Shown: one piece after another, positions 1 through 10,704 of the stretch
Position numbering within the stretch: position 1 is the stretch's first letter
How the letters are laid out: the number at the start of each line of letters is the position of its first letter
Source: Okapia johnstoni
Taxonomy: Eukaryota; Chordata; Mammalia; Artiodactyla; Giraffidae
Length of the DNA stretch: 64,000 nt
Direction of reading: 5' to 3'
Assembly: GCA_024291935.2 (NCBI GenBank)
Contig: CM044322.1
Location: 69,803,405 to 69,867,404, forward strand
Translations under genes and position numbers: made by a program
Notes under the pieces: model-generated
What the model saw: only the letters and a program-made list of their open reading frames with translations
What the model was told of the DNA's origin: nothing
Database searches by the model: none

Positions 1-870
1 CTCTAGCTTTGTTTTTTTCCTCAAGATTGCTTTGGCAGTTCTGGGTCTTTTGTGGTTCAAGATAAATTTTGGGATTATTTGTTCTAGTATTGTGAAAAAT
101 GTTATGGGTAATTTGATAGGGATCGCATTAAATCCGTAGGTTGCTTTGGGTAGTATGGCTACCTTAATATCAATTCTCCCAATTCAAGAGCATGGGCTAT
201 TTTCCATCATCTTTAATTTCCTTTATCAATATTTTATAGTTGTCTATGTATAAGTCTTTCACTTTCTTGATCAGGGTTATTCCTAGATATTTTATCTTTT
301 TGATGTGACTTTAAATGAGATTTTTAAAATTTCCTGTTTCTGATATTTCATTGTTAATGTAAAGAAATGCATCTAATTTCTGTGTGTTAATATTGTATCC
401 TGCTACGTTGTTGAATTCATTCATCAGTTCTAATAGTTTTTGTGTGGAGTCTTTAGGATTTTATCTATAGAGTATCACGTTATCTGCATATAATGACAAT
501 TTCACCACTAATCATCCTGTTTGGAAACATTTTATTTCTTTTTCTCATCTGATTTTTGTGGCTAGGACTTCCAATACTTTGTTGAATAGAAGTGGTGAGA
601 GTGGGCAACCTTGCCTCATTCCAGAATTTAGTTGAGAAGGCTTTCAACTTTTCACTGTTGAGTATTAGGTTGGCTGTGGGTTTATCATAAATGGTTTTTG
701 TTATGTTGAAGTGTGTTCTCTATACTCGCTTTGGTGGGAGGTTTTTTTTTTTTATCATGAATGGGTGTTGAATTTTATCAAATGTTTTTCCTGCACCTAC
801 TGAGATGATAATTTGATTTTTGTCTTTTCTTTTGCTGATGTGGCATATATGATACTTTTGAACATTTTTG
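1..870 (-). mobile_element. L1 LINE fragment, ORF2 reverse-transcriptase region
   Basis: Read on the minus strand, this is the reverse-transcriptase region of an L1 ORF2, cut by the window edge. It runs parallel to the better-preserved copy at 9100-10240, sharing the same phrases in the same order (tail of the RT, then the region encoding the ADD box and the helix before it). It is heavily mutated and has no long open frame. The exact right edge near 850-870 is approximate. Confidence 0.85.
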
Positions 871-2841
871 GAAAACTAAAGAATATAATTACATTGGTTG
901 GCAGCTCTTAATGTTTCTGCATAGAGTAGTGAAAGAAACGTTGAGCTCAGGGATTCAAATTCCCAGCTCAAGCATCATATAAATGACGAAGAGCTTCTAT
1001 ATGTGCTCTCAAAGAGATCCTTATCTCCTATAGCCACAGGACTGTAATTGCTGAAAATCAAGCTTGGAAAATCATCCTGGGGCAGGCTGAATTATAGTGC
1101 AAGTCAAACTCCCAATCTCACATGATATCTACTGTTAAAGTGAAGATTTTGGTTAGGAAGATATGGGATTGTATAAATTGTAATTGAAATTTATGGAAAG
1201 ACTCTTATGAAGGTGAGTACATTGAATCCCTAAAGAAAGTTTGGTTTAACATGCATGGGACCTGGTCTGCCAGGCACTCCATCTATAAAATCTGGACTCT
1301 GAGGCATTGATTTACTTCTCGTAGATGTGAATCTTCCCTTTATGCATATAATCTGGTCCTCCAAGTGAAACCTGGTTCTATAGACAGGGAACTTGGCCTT
1401 CTAGGTATGGAATCTGACTTTAGGCTTGAGAAGTATTTCCTGATATGGATCCCACCTCTCTAGGCATAGAACCTGGCTCTCTGGTTTTGGAACCTGGGCT
1501 TCTATATGTGTACTTTAGCCCTCTCTATATGGAATTAGGCCTTCTGGGCATGACATGAGGATAAAACATCTCTTTCCAAGTTTGCCACTCAGCTTTCTGG
1601 GGGGTGAACCCAGAATCTCATGGAATGTCATCTAGCCCACAAATGAGACAATTCAGGCTCGCAATTTAGTGATTTTTCCCAAGTTTAAACAATTGATTTT
1701 CACTAGCTTGGGGGCTGGAATCTGGGTCTCCTACTTTCCAGCCAGTGCTCACAATATAGAACAAGTTCTGCTTATCTTTCCTCTCTCCCTAGAGAAGAAA
1801 GAGAACCAGGAAGAGTCAGACTCTGCCCTGTCTGCCTCCATGCCCAACTGCACTGAACTTCACCACCTGCATTTCAGGCAAAGAGACAATCAGACAAGAT
1901 GGTCACTGAGATCAGGCCAGCCCTGGCATTCTGTTCTCTGCTTCTGCTTTGTGATTTCTCTTCTAAGGGCTTCTTCTCCTTGTCTTCAAGCTGTGTGAAG
2001 CCCAATCAGTGCAGGGCAAACTGGGCCATCTGAGCAACAAGCAACCAGATTAGTTTTGGCCCTACCTTGACCCATCTTCCCTCCTGTTGTTTCCTCCATT
2101 ATTTCAGGAAGGAAGGAAGGTATTTTTTATTTGGTTGAAGTTTCCCAGTCAACTTAGAAAATCAAATACCATTTTAAAAGATCTTGACTTGGGAAGTTAG
2201 CCTTACAGCTGCCTGGGGCACCTCACAATCCCCCTTTGTTCAAAGGCCTGACTTTGTTCTTCACTTTACACCTCTTGTCTTGCACCTCTTCTTTCTGTTT
2301 GGATGGGATTGGTTGCCCAAGGGTTCAGATCTGGTTGCTGCCTAAGTCTGAGCAGAGGACAGTGTTAGAGCCAGTAGACTAACCTAGGAGTGGAGGAAAT
2401 CTTTAGAGTATCTTCTGTCTTTTCATTCAAGAGCCACCACTTTGAACTCTTTGCCCTTCCTCTATCTGAAAAATAAATATCTAGAAGTTTGTCTTGATTT
2501 TTCAATTTTAGACATTATATATTTATTTCTAGTCATGGTAGATGAATCTTTCACACATTTAGGGGTGCTGAGATTCTCTCTTCCACCTACCCAGTATAGT
2601 ATTGGCTTTTATGACCTTGAAATTCCGTTGACCCCGGAATATGTAGTATGTCTGATTACGTCTCTTTTATTTTCTAGACTTTCTCCATAGAGTTTCCACA
2701 TTTCTCTTTTTTCTTATTCTGTTTGCATTGATTCTCACCTCACCTCTTTTAAAAAAGCTTCCATTTATTTAATAAACAGAATTTGCCTGGAGTCACAAAC
2801 AGGTTCTTTGCATGTGTGTGTGACTCATTTATTTGTTTGCT
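871..2841. other. Non-genic stretch without recognised gene
   Basis: I see no exon structure, RNA gene or well-preserved transposon here. The stretch holds the degenerate tandem repeat at 1259-1553 and otherwise looks like unique intergenic DNA. Open frames at 1669-1998 and 2442-2690 do not resemble any family I recognise and have no supporting signals, so I do not call them genes. Confidence 0.6.
1259..1553. repeat. Degenerate minisatellite, 20-21 bp period, about 14 units
   Basis: Successive units begin with variants of AAYCTGG and end in variants of AGGCATGG. Unit starts fall near 1330, 1350, 1370, 1390, 1411, 1431, 1451, 1470, 1491, 1512 and 1533, a regular 19-21 bp spacing. Units differ from each other at several positions, so the array is old. 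The first two or three units near 1259-1329 are less regular. Confidence 0.7.
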
Positions 2842-3356
2842 TCTTAAATTGAAGTATAGTTGATTTCAATGCTGTGTTAGTTTACAAGGTTCTGTTAGAT
2901 TCAGAAAGCTGAATCACTTTGCAGTGTACCTGAAACTAACACAACTGTATATATTCTTTTTCAGATTCTTTTCTTTATAGGTTATGATTAAGACATTGAG
3001 TATAGTTCTCTTTGCTGTACAGTAGGTCCTTGTTGGTTATCCATTTTATATGCAATCAGGTGTATATTGGAGGAGGAAATGGCTCCCCACTCCAGTACGC
3101 TTGCCTGGAGAATCCCATGGACAGAGGAGCCTGGCAGACTGCAGTCTATGGGGTCACAAAATCAGACAAGACTTAGCGACTAAACCACCACCACCAGGGT
3201 GTATATATTAATTCCAAACTCTTAATTTATCCCCCCACTTCCCCACTGGTAACCATAAGTTTGTTTTCTATGTCTGTGATCCTATTTTTGTTATGTAAAT
3301 AAGTTCATTTGTATCATTTTTTAAATCCCACATATAAGCAGTGTTGTTTCATCTCT
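2842..3356 (-). mobile_element. L1 3' UTR fragment, interrupted by a Bov-tA SINE
   Basis: The minus strand carries the ruminant L1 3' UTR, recognisable by the stretch near 2855-3055 that also occurs at 25470-25590 and 25874-25930. A SINE splits it at 3068-3197; L1 sequence resumes at 3198 and runs to about 3356. Confidence 0.8.
3059..3206 (+). mobile_element. Bov-tA-type SINE (3' part) with flanking duplication
   Basis: The insert 3068-3197 is the 3' half of a Bov-tA SINE, ending in a CCA-rich tail. The host L1 sequence GGTGTATAT occurs on both sides, at 3059-3067 and 3198-3206, consistent with a target-site duplication of about 9 bp. The tRNA-derived 5' part is missing. Confidence 0.8.
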
Positions 3357-3604
3357 TTTTTTTCCTCTCAAAATCTTAATCTTCTTACCTATTCTCTCAG
3401 GTGCCTTTCTTCTCAAGGATCTTCCATACAGAGACCGCTGTCAAGGAAACACTTTACTGTGTTTGAAAAACAGTCCTGCCTGCTGATAGTCAGGGCTACT
3501 TGAGCGAATTCAATAAATCTTTATCATTTCTTTTCATAGCCATGTGTTGAGGCTTTACTATGTGACAGGTGTTAATAATGCAGATATAAGTAAAATATAG
3601 AGTA

Positions 3605-3705
3605 GTAAATGGCAACCTGCTCCAGTATTCTTGCCTAAAATCCTGTGGACAGAGGACCCTGGAGGGCTACAATCCATGGAGATGCAAAGAGTTGGACACG
3701 ACTCC
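3605..3705 (+). mobile_element. Degenerate Bov-tA SINE fragment
   Basis: The body of a Bov-tA SINE (CCAGTATTCTTGCC, then AGTTGGACACGACTC) is present with deletions. No A or B box is left. Confidence 0.75.
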
Positions 3706-4777
3706 TTTATCTCTTTCCCTTGCCTAGGGTAGAGTCTCTCTTATACCCAGTACCCTCAGTAAATGTTTATTGAGTACATGATGGGGACCCATTTATCAGT
3801 CCCATTTTTGCTCATTTCACTCCTATTCTTCTTTCCACAGGTCCCAGACAAGCTGCACCCCTAGCAAAAGTCCTTTCTCCCAGAGCTCTTTCCAAGGTTG
3901 TCAGAGTGCTGGGAACTAGGATAGGATGGCAAATGGAAGCCTGCACATCCATCCCATCTCCCCATCCATGAAGCCTAAGACAGTCCTTCTCCTCTGAGCC
4001 TTTGTTTCACTGACTATAAAACTAGGAAGCAAAGTCTCCCTTCTCTTCTCCTTTGTGTGCAGTTTAGGACAGGGTGAAAGTTCTTGGCCATGCAAAGCTG
4101 CATGAAGCATATTCATTTACTTATTAGAAGAATTCAGTTTCAGCTCACATGTATTCTGCAATTATTTTTCAGTGACAAAGGGTTTATACATGCACCCCTT
4201 CTCTTGCCCTGAGGATGTCCACACCTGCTCACTCAGGCCAGGCTTTGCCCCCGCTGCCACCCTCCCTCCTCGGGTCTCTGGTTACCCGCCAGAACCATTT
4301 AATCTAACTCTCCATCTGGGCAATAAATTAAAAATCCCCACATAATGCAAAGAGCTTCTGCAGATGGCTGTGCACCTGGGACTCCCGAGTCCTGAGCCAC
4401 AGGGCCTGGCTTTGGACTTCCCTGCTTGGCTGGCAGTCCTGGAACCTCCAGCTCATCTAGCAGGGAACTGCAAAGTCGGGCCCTCATTAGAACAACCTCC
4501 AGCCCAAGTCCACTCAGAGAAGAGGTAGGATGTGTTAAATTGATGTGTGTTACTTAATATCTGCTAAATTAGCCCACACAGGGCACAAAGGGGACCTCAG
4601 CTCTGGTGATCAACATCCTCTCCCCTCATGCAGCATGGCTGGCTCCTAGTTTTTCAAGCTTTAGCTTCAACATCAGTAACTTTTCTGTCCAAGGTCACTC
4701 TGCTTTGCATGCCCTTATTCTCTCTGACCCCTAACAACTTTCTCTTACTCTCCAATTTATTTTTAATTGTACATTAT
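3706..4777. other. Non-genic stretch; holds source copy of a duplicated segment
   Basis: I see no gene. Positions 3755-3780 resemble the end of a MIR SINE. Positions 4450-4564 have a diverged second copy at 7042-7157 (listed separately). Confidence 0.6.
4450..4564 (+). repeat. Direct duplication, copy A (donor-like copy)
   Basis: About 115 bp that recurs at 7042-7157 with roughly 87% identity by eye. Copy A sits in unique sequence, while copy B interrupts the tail of a BovB element, so A is probably the older copy. Confidence 0.85.
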
Positions 4778-5004
4778 TGATGTGTGTGCTTGTGTTCAGT
4801 CACTAAGTCATGTCTGACTCTTGCGATCCCATGGACTGTAGCCTGCCAAATTCCTCTGTCCATAGGATTCTCCAGGCAAGAATACTGGAGTGAGTTGCCA
4901 TGCCCTCCTCCAGGGGATCTTCCTCACCCAAGGGTTGAACCATCATCTCTTATGCCTCCTGCATTGGCAGGCAGGTTCTTTAGCACTAGTGCCACCTAGG
5001 AAGC
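4778..5004 (-). mobile_element. Bov-tA SINE, near full length
   Basis: Reads on the minus strand from the tRNA-derived head (near 5004, complement of CACCTAGGAAGCC) to the tail near 4778. It contains the usual body with complement of TCCAGGCAAGAATACTGG. Head boxes are mutated. Confidence 0.85.
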
Positions 5005-5055
5005 CATGTTTATGCTATGTTTCCCCCTAAATAGTAGCTCCTGGAGGGAGGGATT

Positions 5056-5130
5056 ATCAACCAGCCTCTGACACAATGCATGGTACACAGTAGTTGCTCT
5101 ACAAATATGTGTTGAATATCAGATGAACAA
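5056..5130. mobile_element. MIR-like SINE remnant
   Basis: The string resembling the conserved MIR core end (ATGGTACACAGTAGTTGCTC followed by an AAATATGTGTTGAAT-type tail) is present. It is short and diverged, so the family call is by pattern only. Confidence 0.6.
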
Positions 5131-5225
5131 GTGTCAGAAAATGAATTCGGGTCAGAGCACTTCAAGAGTGGCAGGACCTTTTAGAGCAGTGATTTCAAAC
5201 TCTGTTGCGTGTTACAATCCCATGA

Positions 5226-5450
5226 GGGCTTCCTTGATAGCTCTGCGGTAAAGAATCCGTCTGCAATGTGGGAGATGTGGGAGATGCGGGAGAAGCAGGA
5301 TTGACCCCTGGGTGGGGAAGATCTCCTAGAAGAGGAAATGGCAACCCATTCCAGTATTCTTGCCTGGAGAATCCCATGGACAGTGGAGCCTGGTGGGCTA
5401 TAGTCTATGGGGTCGCAGAGAGTCTGACATGACTGAAGTGACTGAACACA
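5226..5450 (+). mobile_element. Bov-tA SINE, near full length
   Basis: Starts with a recognisable tRNA-like head (GGGCTTCCTTGATAGCTC) and ends with a GACTGAAGTGACTGAACAC tail. A GTGGGAGAT-type unit is expanded to about three copies at 5268-5292 where the B box should be, so the Pol III promoter is probably broken. Confidence 0.85.
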
Positions 5451-5589
5451 ATCATCTGAGAGGGGATTAGAACTCCCATAGCAAACAAATCAGAACATCT
5501 GGGAGTGAGTCCCAACCACCACTTCCGTTTATAAAATTTTCAGGTGTTTTCAACGTGTAGCTAAGACTCCAGGGCTTTAGAGCAGAGGC

Positions 5590-5765
5590 TCTTAAATGAA
5601 GTCTCGCACCAGCAGCATCAGCACCACTTAGGGACTTGTTAGAAGTGCAAGTTTTCGGGTCCTCCCCAAATGTACTGAATGGGAAACTCTGATAAAAGGG
5701 CCCAGCAACCTGCTTTTAATGAGCCCTCCGGGTGATTCTGATTCAGGCACTGCTTTAAAAAGCGT
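5590..5765. mobile_element. MER5A-like hAT DNA transposon remnant
   Basis: The succession GGGACTTGTTAGAAGTGCAA, CTACTGAAT-like and GCAACCTGCTTTTAATGAGC followed by GGTGATTCTGATTCAGGCAC is typical of MER5-type non-autonomous hAT-Charlie copies. Similar remnants may lie at 21100-21190 and 28040-28130. Confidence 0.6.
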
Positions 5766-6507
5766 TGTGCTGTCTCTGCTTATCTTATCTGGTCTCCTTT
5801 TGTGGGCACCACCAGTAAGAAAATGGGATGATCTTTAGTAGGGGGACCACTCTCCAGATTTGGGAGGCTGTCCCATATTTACTGGAAATGCTCAGTCCTG
5901 GCAGCCAGGGCAGGTGGCCCTTCATCTCTTTAGAACTTTTTAAAACTCAGACCCCAGATCTACCAGACAAGTTGAATACAGTGTGATGAGTACATTCATG
6001 ACCTTTGATCCAACATCCATTTAACAGCTCTCCTAAGTCTTGGGGACAGATACGAGGCCGTCAGATATACTGGTCTCCATGGCTCCCACTTCAGATATCT
6101 GCAAACGTAAACACTGCTGGGCCTTACTCAGAGCCACCTCACTGCGAGCTCTGCATGGATAATTGGCTTTGTTTTTTTAAAAGGGGTGCATCAAGGCAGT
6201 TAAAATATTCTGAGAGACACACTATCACTTTCCTAGTCACATAAACAGTTTGGAAGAAAACGAAAATAGAACTTTCTGTCCAGTTCTTTTACAGGCAACA
6301 AAACAATGACAACATTTGCAGGTTGCAAAAACCCCATCACAGTATCAGGCACTTCTATCTTTTTTTTTCTCTTTAAAATGTATTTACTTTCAAATTTTCC
6401 AATTAGCTTGGTATGCAATAAAAAAGGCCAGAAATTTGGCTTTATGTTAAAATCACAAAGCTGGATCATCCAGACTTCCCAACAAACCAAAATTTATGAA
6501 TGAATTT
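5766..6507. other. Non-genic stretch
   Basis: I see nothing recognisable beyond ordinary unique sequence. The short open frames here are on opposite strands and overlap, with no supporting signals. Confidence 0.6.
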
Positions 6508-7177
6508 ACAACCTAAATTAATGAAATTAAGAGACACTTGCTCCTTGGAAGGAAAGCTATGACAAACCTAGACAGCATATTAAAAAGCAGAGATATCACT
6601 TTGCCAGCAAAGGTCTGTATAGCCAAAGCTATGGTTTTTTTCAGTAGTCATGTGAGAGCTGAACCATAAAGAAGACTGAATGCTAAAGAATTGATGTTTT
6701 CAAATTTTGGCTCTGGAGAAAATTCTTAAGAGTCCCTTGGACAGCAAGGAGATCAAACTGGTCAGTCTTAAAGGGAATCAACCCTGAATATTCATTGGAA
6801 GGACTGATATTGAAGCTGAAGCGCCGATACTTTGGCCACCTGATGTGAAGAGCTAACTCACTGAAGAAGATCCCAACTGGGAAAGATTGAGGGCAGGAAG
6901 AGAAGAGGACAGCAGAAGATGAAATTGTTAGATAGCATCACTGACTCAATGGACATGAATCTGAGCAAACTCCGGGAAGTAAAGGACAGGGGAGCTTGGC
7001 GTACTGCATTTCATGGGGTCACAAACAGTGAGACACGACTTAGCTCATCTAGCAGGGAACTGCAAAGCCGGTCCCTCATTAGAGCAACTTCCAGCCCAAG
7101 TCCGCTCCAAAAAGAGGAGGGAGGTGTTAAGCTGATGATGTGTTACTTAATATCTGCACGACAACAACAACCTAAAT
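6508..7177 (+). mobile_element. BovB LINE 3' end with TSD and an inserted patch
   Basis: A 5'-truncated BovB (6519 to about 7041) carries the 3' region of the ORF and the 3' UTR. The sequence ACAACCTAAAT occurs at 6508-6518 and 7167-7177, an 11-bp target-site duplication. Between the BovB body and the CGACAACAAC-type tail lies the 115-bp segment 7042-7157, which is a copy of 4450-4564. The insertion therefore spans 6519-7166 as one unit, with the patch inside its tail. Confidence 0.85.
7042..7157 (+). repeat. Direct duplication, copy B, inside a BovB tail
   Basis: Matches 4450-4564 from AGCTCATCTAGCAGGG to TTACTTAATATCTGC. It splits the BovB tail: GACACGACTTAGC lies to its left and CGACAACAACAAC to its right. 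Confidence 0.85.
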
Positions 7178-7795
7178 GGATGAAGAAGTCAAAGAAAGAA
7201 CCACAAGTTCCTTTTAACTCAAAGCCTAGTTTCATGAGTGAGTTTAGGCTTTCTAATTGTCATGGCCAGGATAATTTGGAGGCAGTTTATGACCAAGGGG
7301 AAAATGGTGACCTGCCTAAGTCTCTGCCATTGCCACCCACACCAAAGCCACAGTCACTCAGCTGAGGCCACTTAAACACATTGGCAGATGCAACCTGCTC
7401 CCACACTTGGACCTCATCTTGCCTCAGCAAGGAAAAGTGAGCACATTCAAATCAGCCTCAGGTCAGGCTTGGAGAGTCCTGACCATCAGATTCAGGCCAT
7501 ATTCATCTATTAATGTCTATTAGGTGCAGGGGCCGTGTTGTTGATGGCAGATCCTGAGTCTGATGAAATCATAGGAGCTCTGGGAGGAGGGCACCACCAG
7601 TGTCAACATCTCCTTTTGACAACAGAGGAAACTGAGACTCAGAAATGTTGATTGACTTGAAGATTACATATCTATCATTTTGCAAAACTAGGACTGAAAT
7701 CTGGTGTCTGACTTCAAGTTCAACACCAATTCCCAGCTTCCTCAAGTCTTCCTCAAGTCTTCCTCAAGTCCAAAAGTTAATCAGATCCTTAACTT
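7178..7795. other. Non-genic stretch with MIR remnant and an 11-bp microrepeat
   Basis: Positions about 7605-7705 resemble a MIR core (GAGGAAACTGAGACTCAGAAA). At 7738-7770 the 11-mer TTCCTCAAGTC is repeated three times exactly. No gene is seen. Confidence 0.6.
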
Positions 7796-8184
7796 TTGTT
7801 GTTCAGTTGCTAAGTCGTGTCTGACTATTTGTGACCCCCATGGACTGCAGTACACCAGGCTTCCCTCTCCTTCACTATCTCCCCGAGTTTGCTCAGATTT
7901 GTGTCCGTTGAGTGATGCTATCCAACCATTTCATCCTCTGCTGCCCCCTTTTCTTTTTCTCTTTCATCTTTCCCAGCATCAGGGTCTCTTCCAATGAGCC
8001 AGCTCTTCACATCAGGTGGCCAAAGTATTGGAGCTTCAGCTTCAGCATCAGTCCTTCTGATGAATATTCAGGGTTTATTTTCTTTAAGATTGACTGGTTT
8101 GATTTTTTCATACTTCAAAGGACTCTCAGAAGTTTTCTCTAGCACCACAGTTTGAAAGCATCAATTCTTTGGCCCTCAGCTTTC
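7796..8184 (-). mobile_element. BovB LINE 3' fragment
   Basis: Reads on the minus strand as the last roughly 390 bp of BovB, parallel to 39059-39427 and 41586-41968. It abuts the 3' end of the large L1 that starts at 8185. Confidence 0.9.
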
Positions 8185-8460
8185 TTTTTTTTTAATTTTT
8201 TAATTGAAGAATAATTGCTTTACAGAATTTTGTGGTTATCTGTCATACATCACCAAGAATCAGCCATAGTTATACCCATGTCCCCTCCCTCCCAGACCTC
8301 CTTCCCATCTCTCTTCCCACCCCACCCTTCAGCCTGTCACAGAGCCCCTGTTGTAAATAGAGCTGCAGTGAACATTGGGGTACATCTGTCTTTTTCAGTT
8401 TTTATTTCCTCAGTATCCCTTTGCCCACTAGCTTTTTGATTGGGTTGTTTGCTTTTCTGG

Positions 8461-8592
8461 TATTGAGTTGTATAAGCTGCTTATATATTTTGGAAATTAA
8501 TTCTTTATCAGTTGTTTCCTGGTATTTTTTTTTTATTGAGTTGTATAAGCTGCTTATATATTTTGGAAATTAATTCTTTATCAGTTGTTTCC
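8461..8592. repeat. 59-bp perfect direct duplication in L1
   Basis: The block 8461-8519 recurs exactly at 8534-8592, with a T-rich 14-bp spacer between. It lies near the 3' end of the minus-strand L1. The absence of mismatches suggests a recent tandem duplication or an assembly stutter. Confidence 0.9.
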
Positions 8593-9483
8593 CTTGCTAT
8601 TATTTTCTCCCATTCTAAGGGTTGTCTTTTCACCTTTGTTGTAGTTTCCTTTGTTGTGCAAAAGCGTTTAAGTTTAATTAGGTCTCACTTTATTTTTGTT
8701 TTTATTTCCATTACTCTAGGAGGTGGGTCATAGAAGATCATGCTTTGATTTATGCCATCAAGTGTTCTGCCTATGTTCTCCTCTAAGAGTTTAATAGTTT
8801 CTTGTCTTATATTTAGGCCTTTAATCCATGTTGAGTTTACCTTTGTGTATGGTGTTAGGCAGTGATCTAATTTCATTCTTTTGCACCTAGCTGTCCAGTT
8901 TTCTCAGCACCACTTACTGAAGAGGCTGTCTTTGCCCCATTGTATATTATTGCCTCCTTTGTCAAAAATAAGGTACCCATAGGTGCATGGATTTATTTCT
9001 GGGCTTTCTATCTTATTCCATTGGTCTATATTTCTGTTTTTGTGCCAGTACCATACTGTCTTGATGACTGTAGCTTTGGAGTATAATCTGAAGTCAGGAA
9101 GGTTGATTCCTCCAGCTCCATTCTTCTTTCTCAAGACCTCTTTGGCTATTCAGGGTCTTTTGTGTTTCCATACGAAATGTGAAATTTTTTGTTCTAGTTC
9201 TGTGAAAAATGCCATTGGTAGTTTGATAGGGATTGCATTGAATCTGTAGATTGCATTTGGTAGTATAGTCGTTTTCACAATATTGATTCTTCCCACCCAG
9301 GGACATGGAATATTTCTCCATCTGTTTATGTCATCTTTGATTTCTTTCATCAGTGTCTTATAGTTTTTCTTATACAGGAGTTTTGTTTCCTTAGGTAGGT
9401 TTATTCCTAGATATTTAATTCTTTTTGTTGCAGTGATGAATGGTATTGATTCCTTAATTTCTCTTTCTGATTTTTCATTGTTA

Positions 9484-9743
9484 TTATGCTGCTAAGTCGC
9501 TTCAGTCATGTCCGACTCTGTGCGACCCCATAGACGGCAGCCCACCAGGCTCCACAGTCCCTGGGATTCTCCAGGCAAGAATACTGGAGTGGGTTGCCAT
9601 TTCCTTCTCCAGTGCATGAAAGGGAAAAGTGAAAGTGATGTTGCTCAGTCGTGTCCGACTCTTAGCGACCCCATGGACTGTAGCCTACCAGGCTCCTCCG
9701 TCCATGGGATTTTCCAGGCGAGAGTACTGGAGTGGGGTGCCAT
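9484..9743 (-). mobile_element. BovA2 SINE nested in L1
   Basis: Minus-strand BovA2 dimer: both arms are present (9515-9610 and 9655-9740). It is inserted in the L1 ORF2 RT region. Only a short possible flanking repeat (ATTA) is visible, because the distal arm is shortened at the GGGGTGCCATT end. Confidence 0.9.
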
Positions 9744-10233
9744 TAGTATATAGGAGTGCAAGTGATTTCTGTGTATTGACCTTGTATCCCATGACTTTGC
9801 TGAATTTGCTGATGAGCTCTAGTAATTTTCTGATGGTTTCTTTTGGGGTTTCTAGGTGTAGTATCATGTCATCTGCAAAGAGTGAGAGCTTTACTTCTTC
9901 TTTTCCAATCTGGATTAATTTTATTTCTTATTCTTCTCTAATTGCTGTAGCTAGGACTTCCAAAACTGTGTTGAATAATAGTGCTGAGAGTGGACACCCT
10001 TTTCTTGTTCCTAATCTTAGAGGGAAAGCTTTTAGTTTTTCACCATTGAGAATAATGTTTGCTGTGGGCTTTTCATATATAGCCTTTAATATGTTGAGGT
10101 AGGTTCCATCTATGCCCATTTTTTGAAGCATTTTAATCATAAATGGATGCTGGATTTTGTCAAAGGCTTTTTCTGCATCTATTGAGAGGATCATATGGCT
10201 TTTATGTTTCAATTTGTTGATATGGTGTATCAC
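9744..10233 (-). pseudogene. L1 ORF2 reverse-transcriptase core (broken)
   Basis: On the minus strand, 9928-10233 encodes a good stretch of the L1 reverse transcriptase, with the [15 protein letters not shown] region (which carries the first catalytic Asp) followed by the GTRKGCPLS region. Further on, near 9859-9885, the catalytic box reads FADD, so the metal-binding residues are kept. The frame then runs into the BovA2 insertion at 9743, and other disruptions lie on both sides. The protein would be a LINE reverse transcriptase acting in target-primed reverse transcription; this copy cannot make it. Confidence 0.85.
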
Positions 10234-10704
10234 ATTGATTTATTTGCATATATTGAAGAATCCTTGCATCCCTGGAATAAACCTGACTTGATCATGGTGT
10301 ATGAGCTTTTTAATGTGTTGTTGAATTCGGTTTGCTACAATTTTGTTGAGGATTTTGCATCTATGTTCATCAGTGATATTGGCCTGTAATTTTCTTTTTT
10401 CGTGTTGTCTTTTCCTGGTTTTGGTATCAGGGTGATTGTGGCCTCATAGAATGAGTTTGGAAGTGTTCTTTACTCTGCAGTATTTTGAAAGATTTTCAGA
10501 AAAATAGGCGTTAGCTCTTCTCTGAATGTTTGATAGAATCCCCCTGTGAAGCCATCTGACCCCAGGCATTTGTTTTTGGGGAGATTTTTGATCACTGCTT
10601 CAATTTCAGTGTTTGTAATTGGGTTGTTTCTATTTCTTCCTGGTTCAGTCTTGGGAGGCTGATCTTTTCTAAGTATCTGTCCATTTCCTCTAGGTTGTCC
10701 ATTT

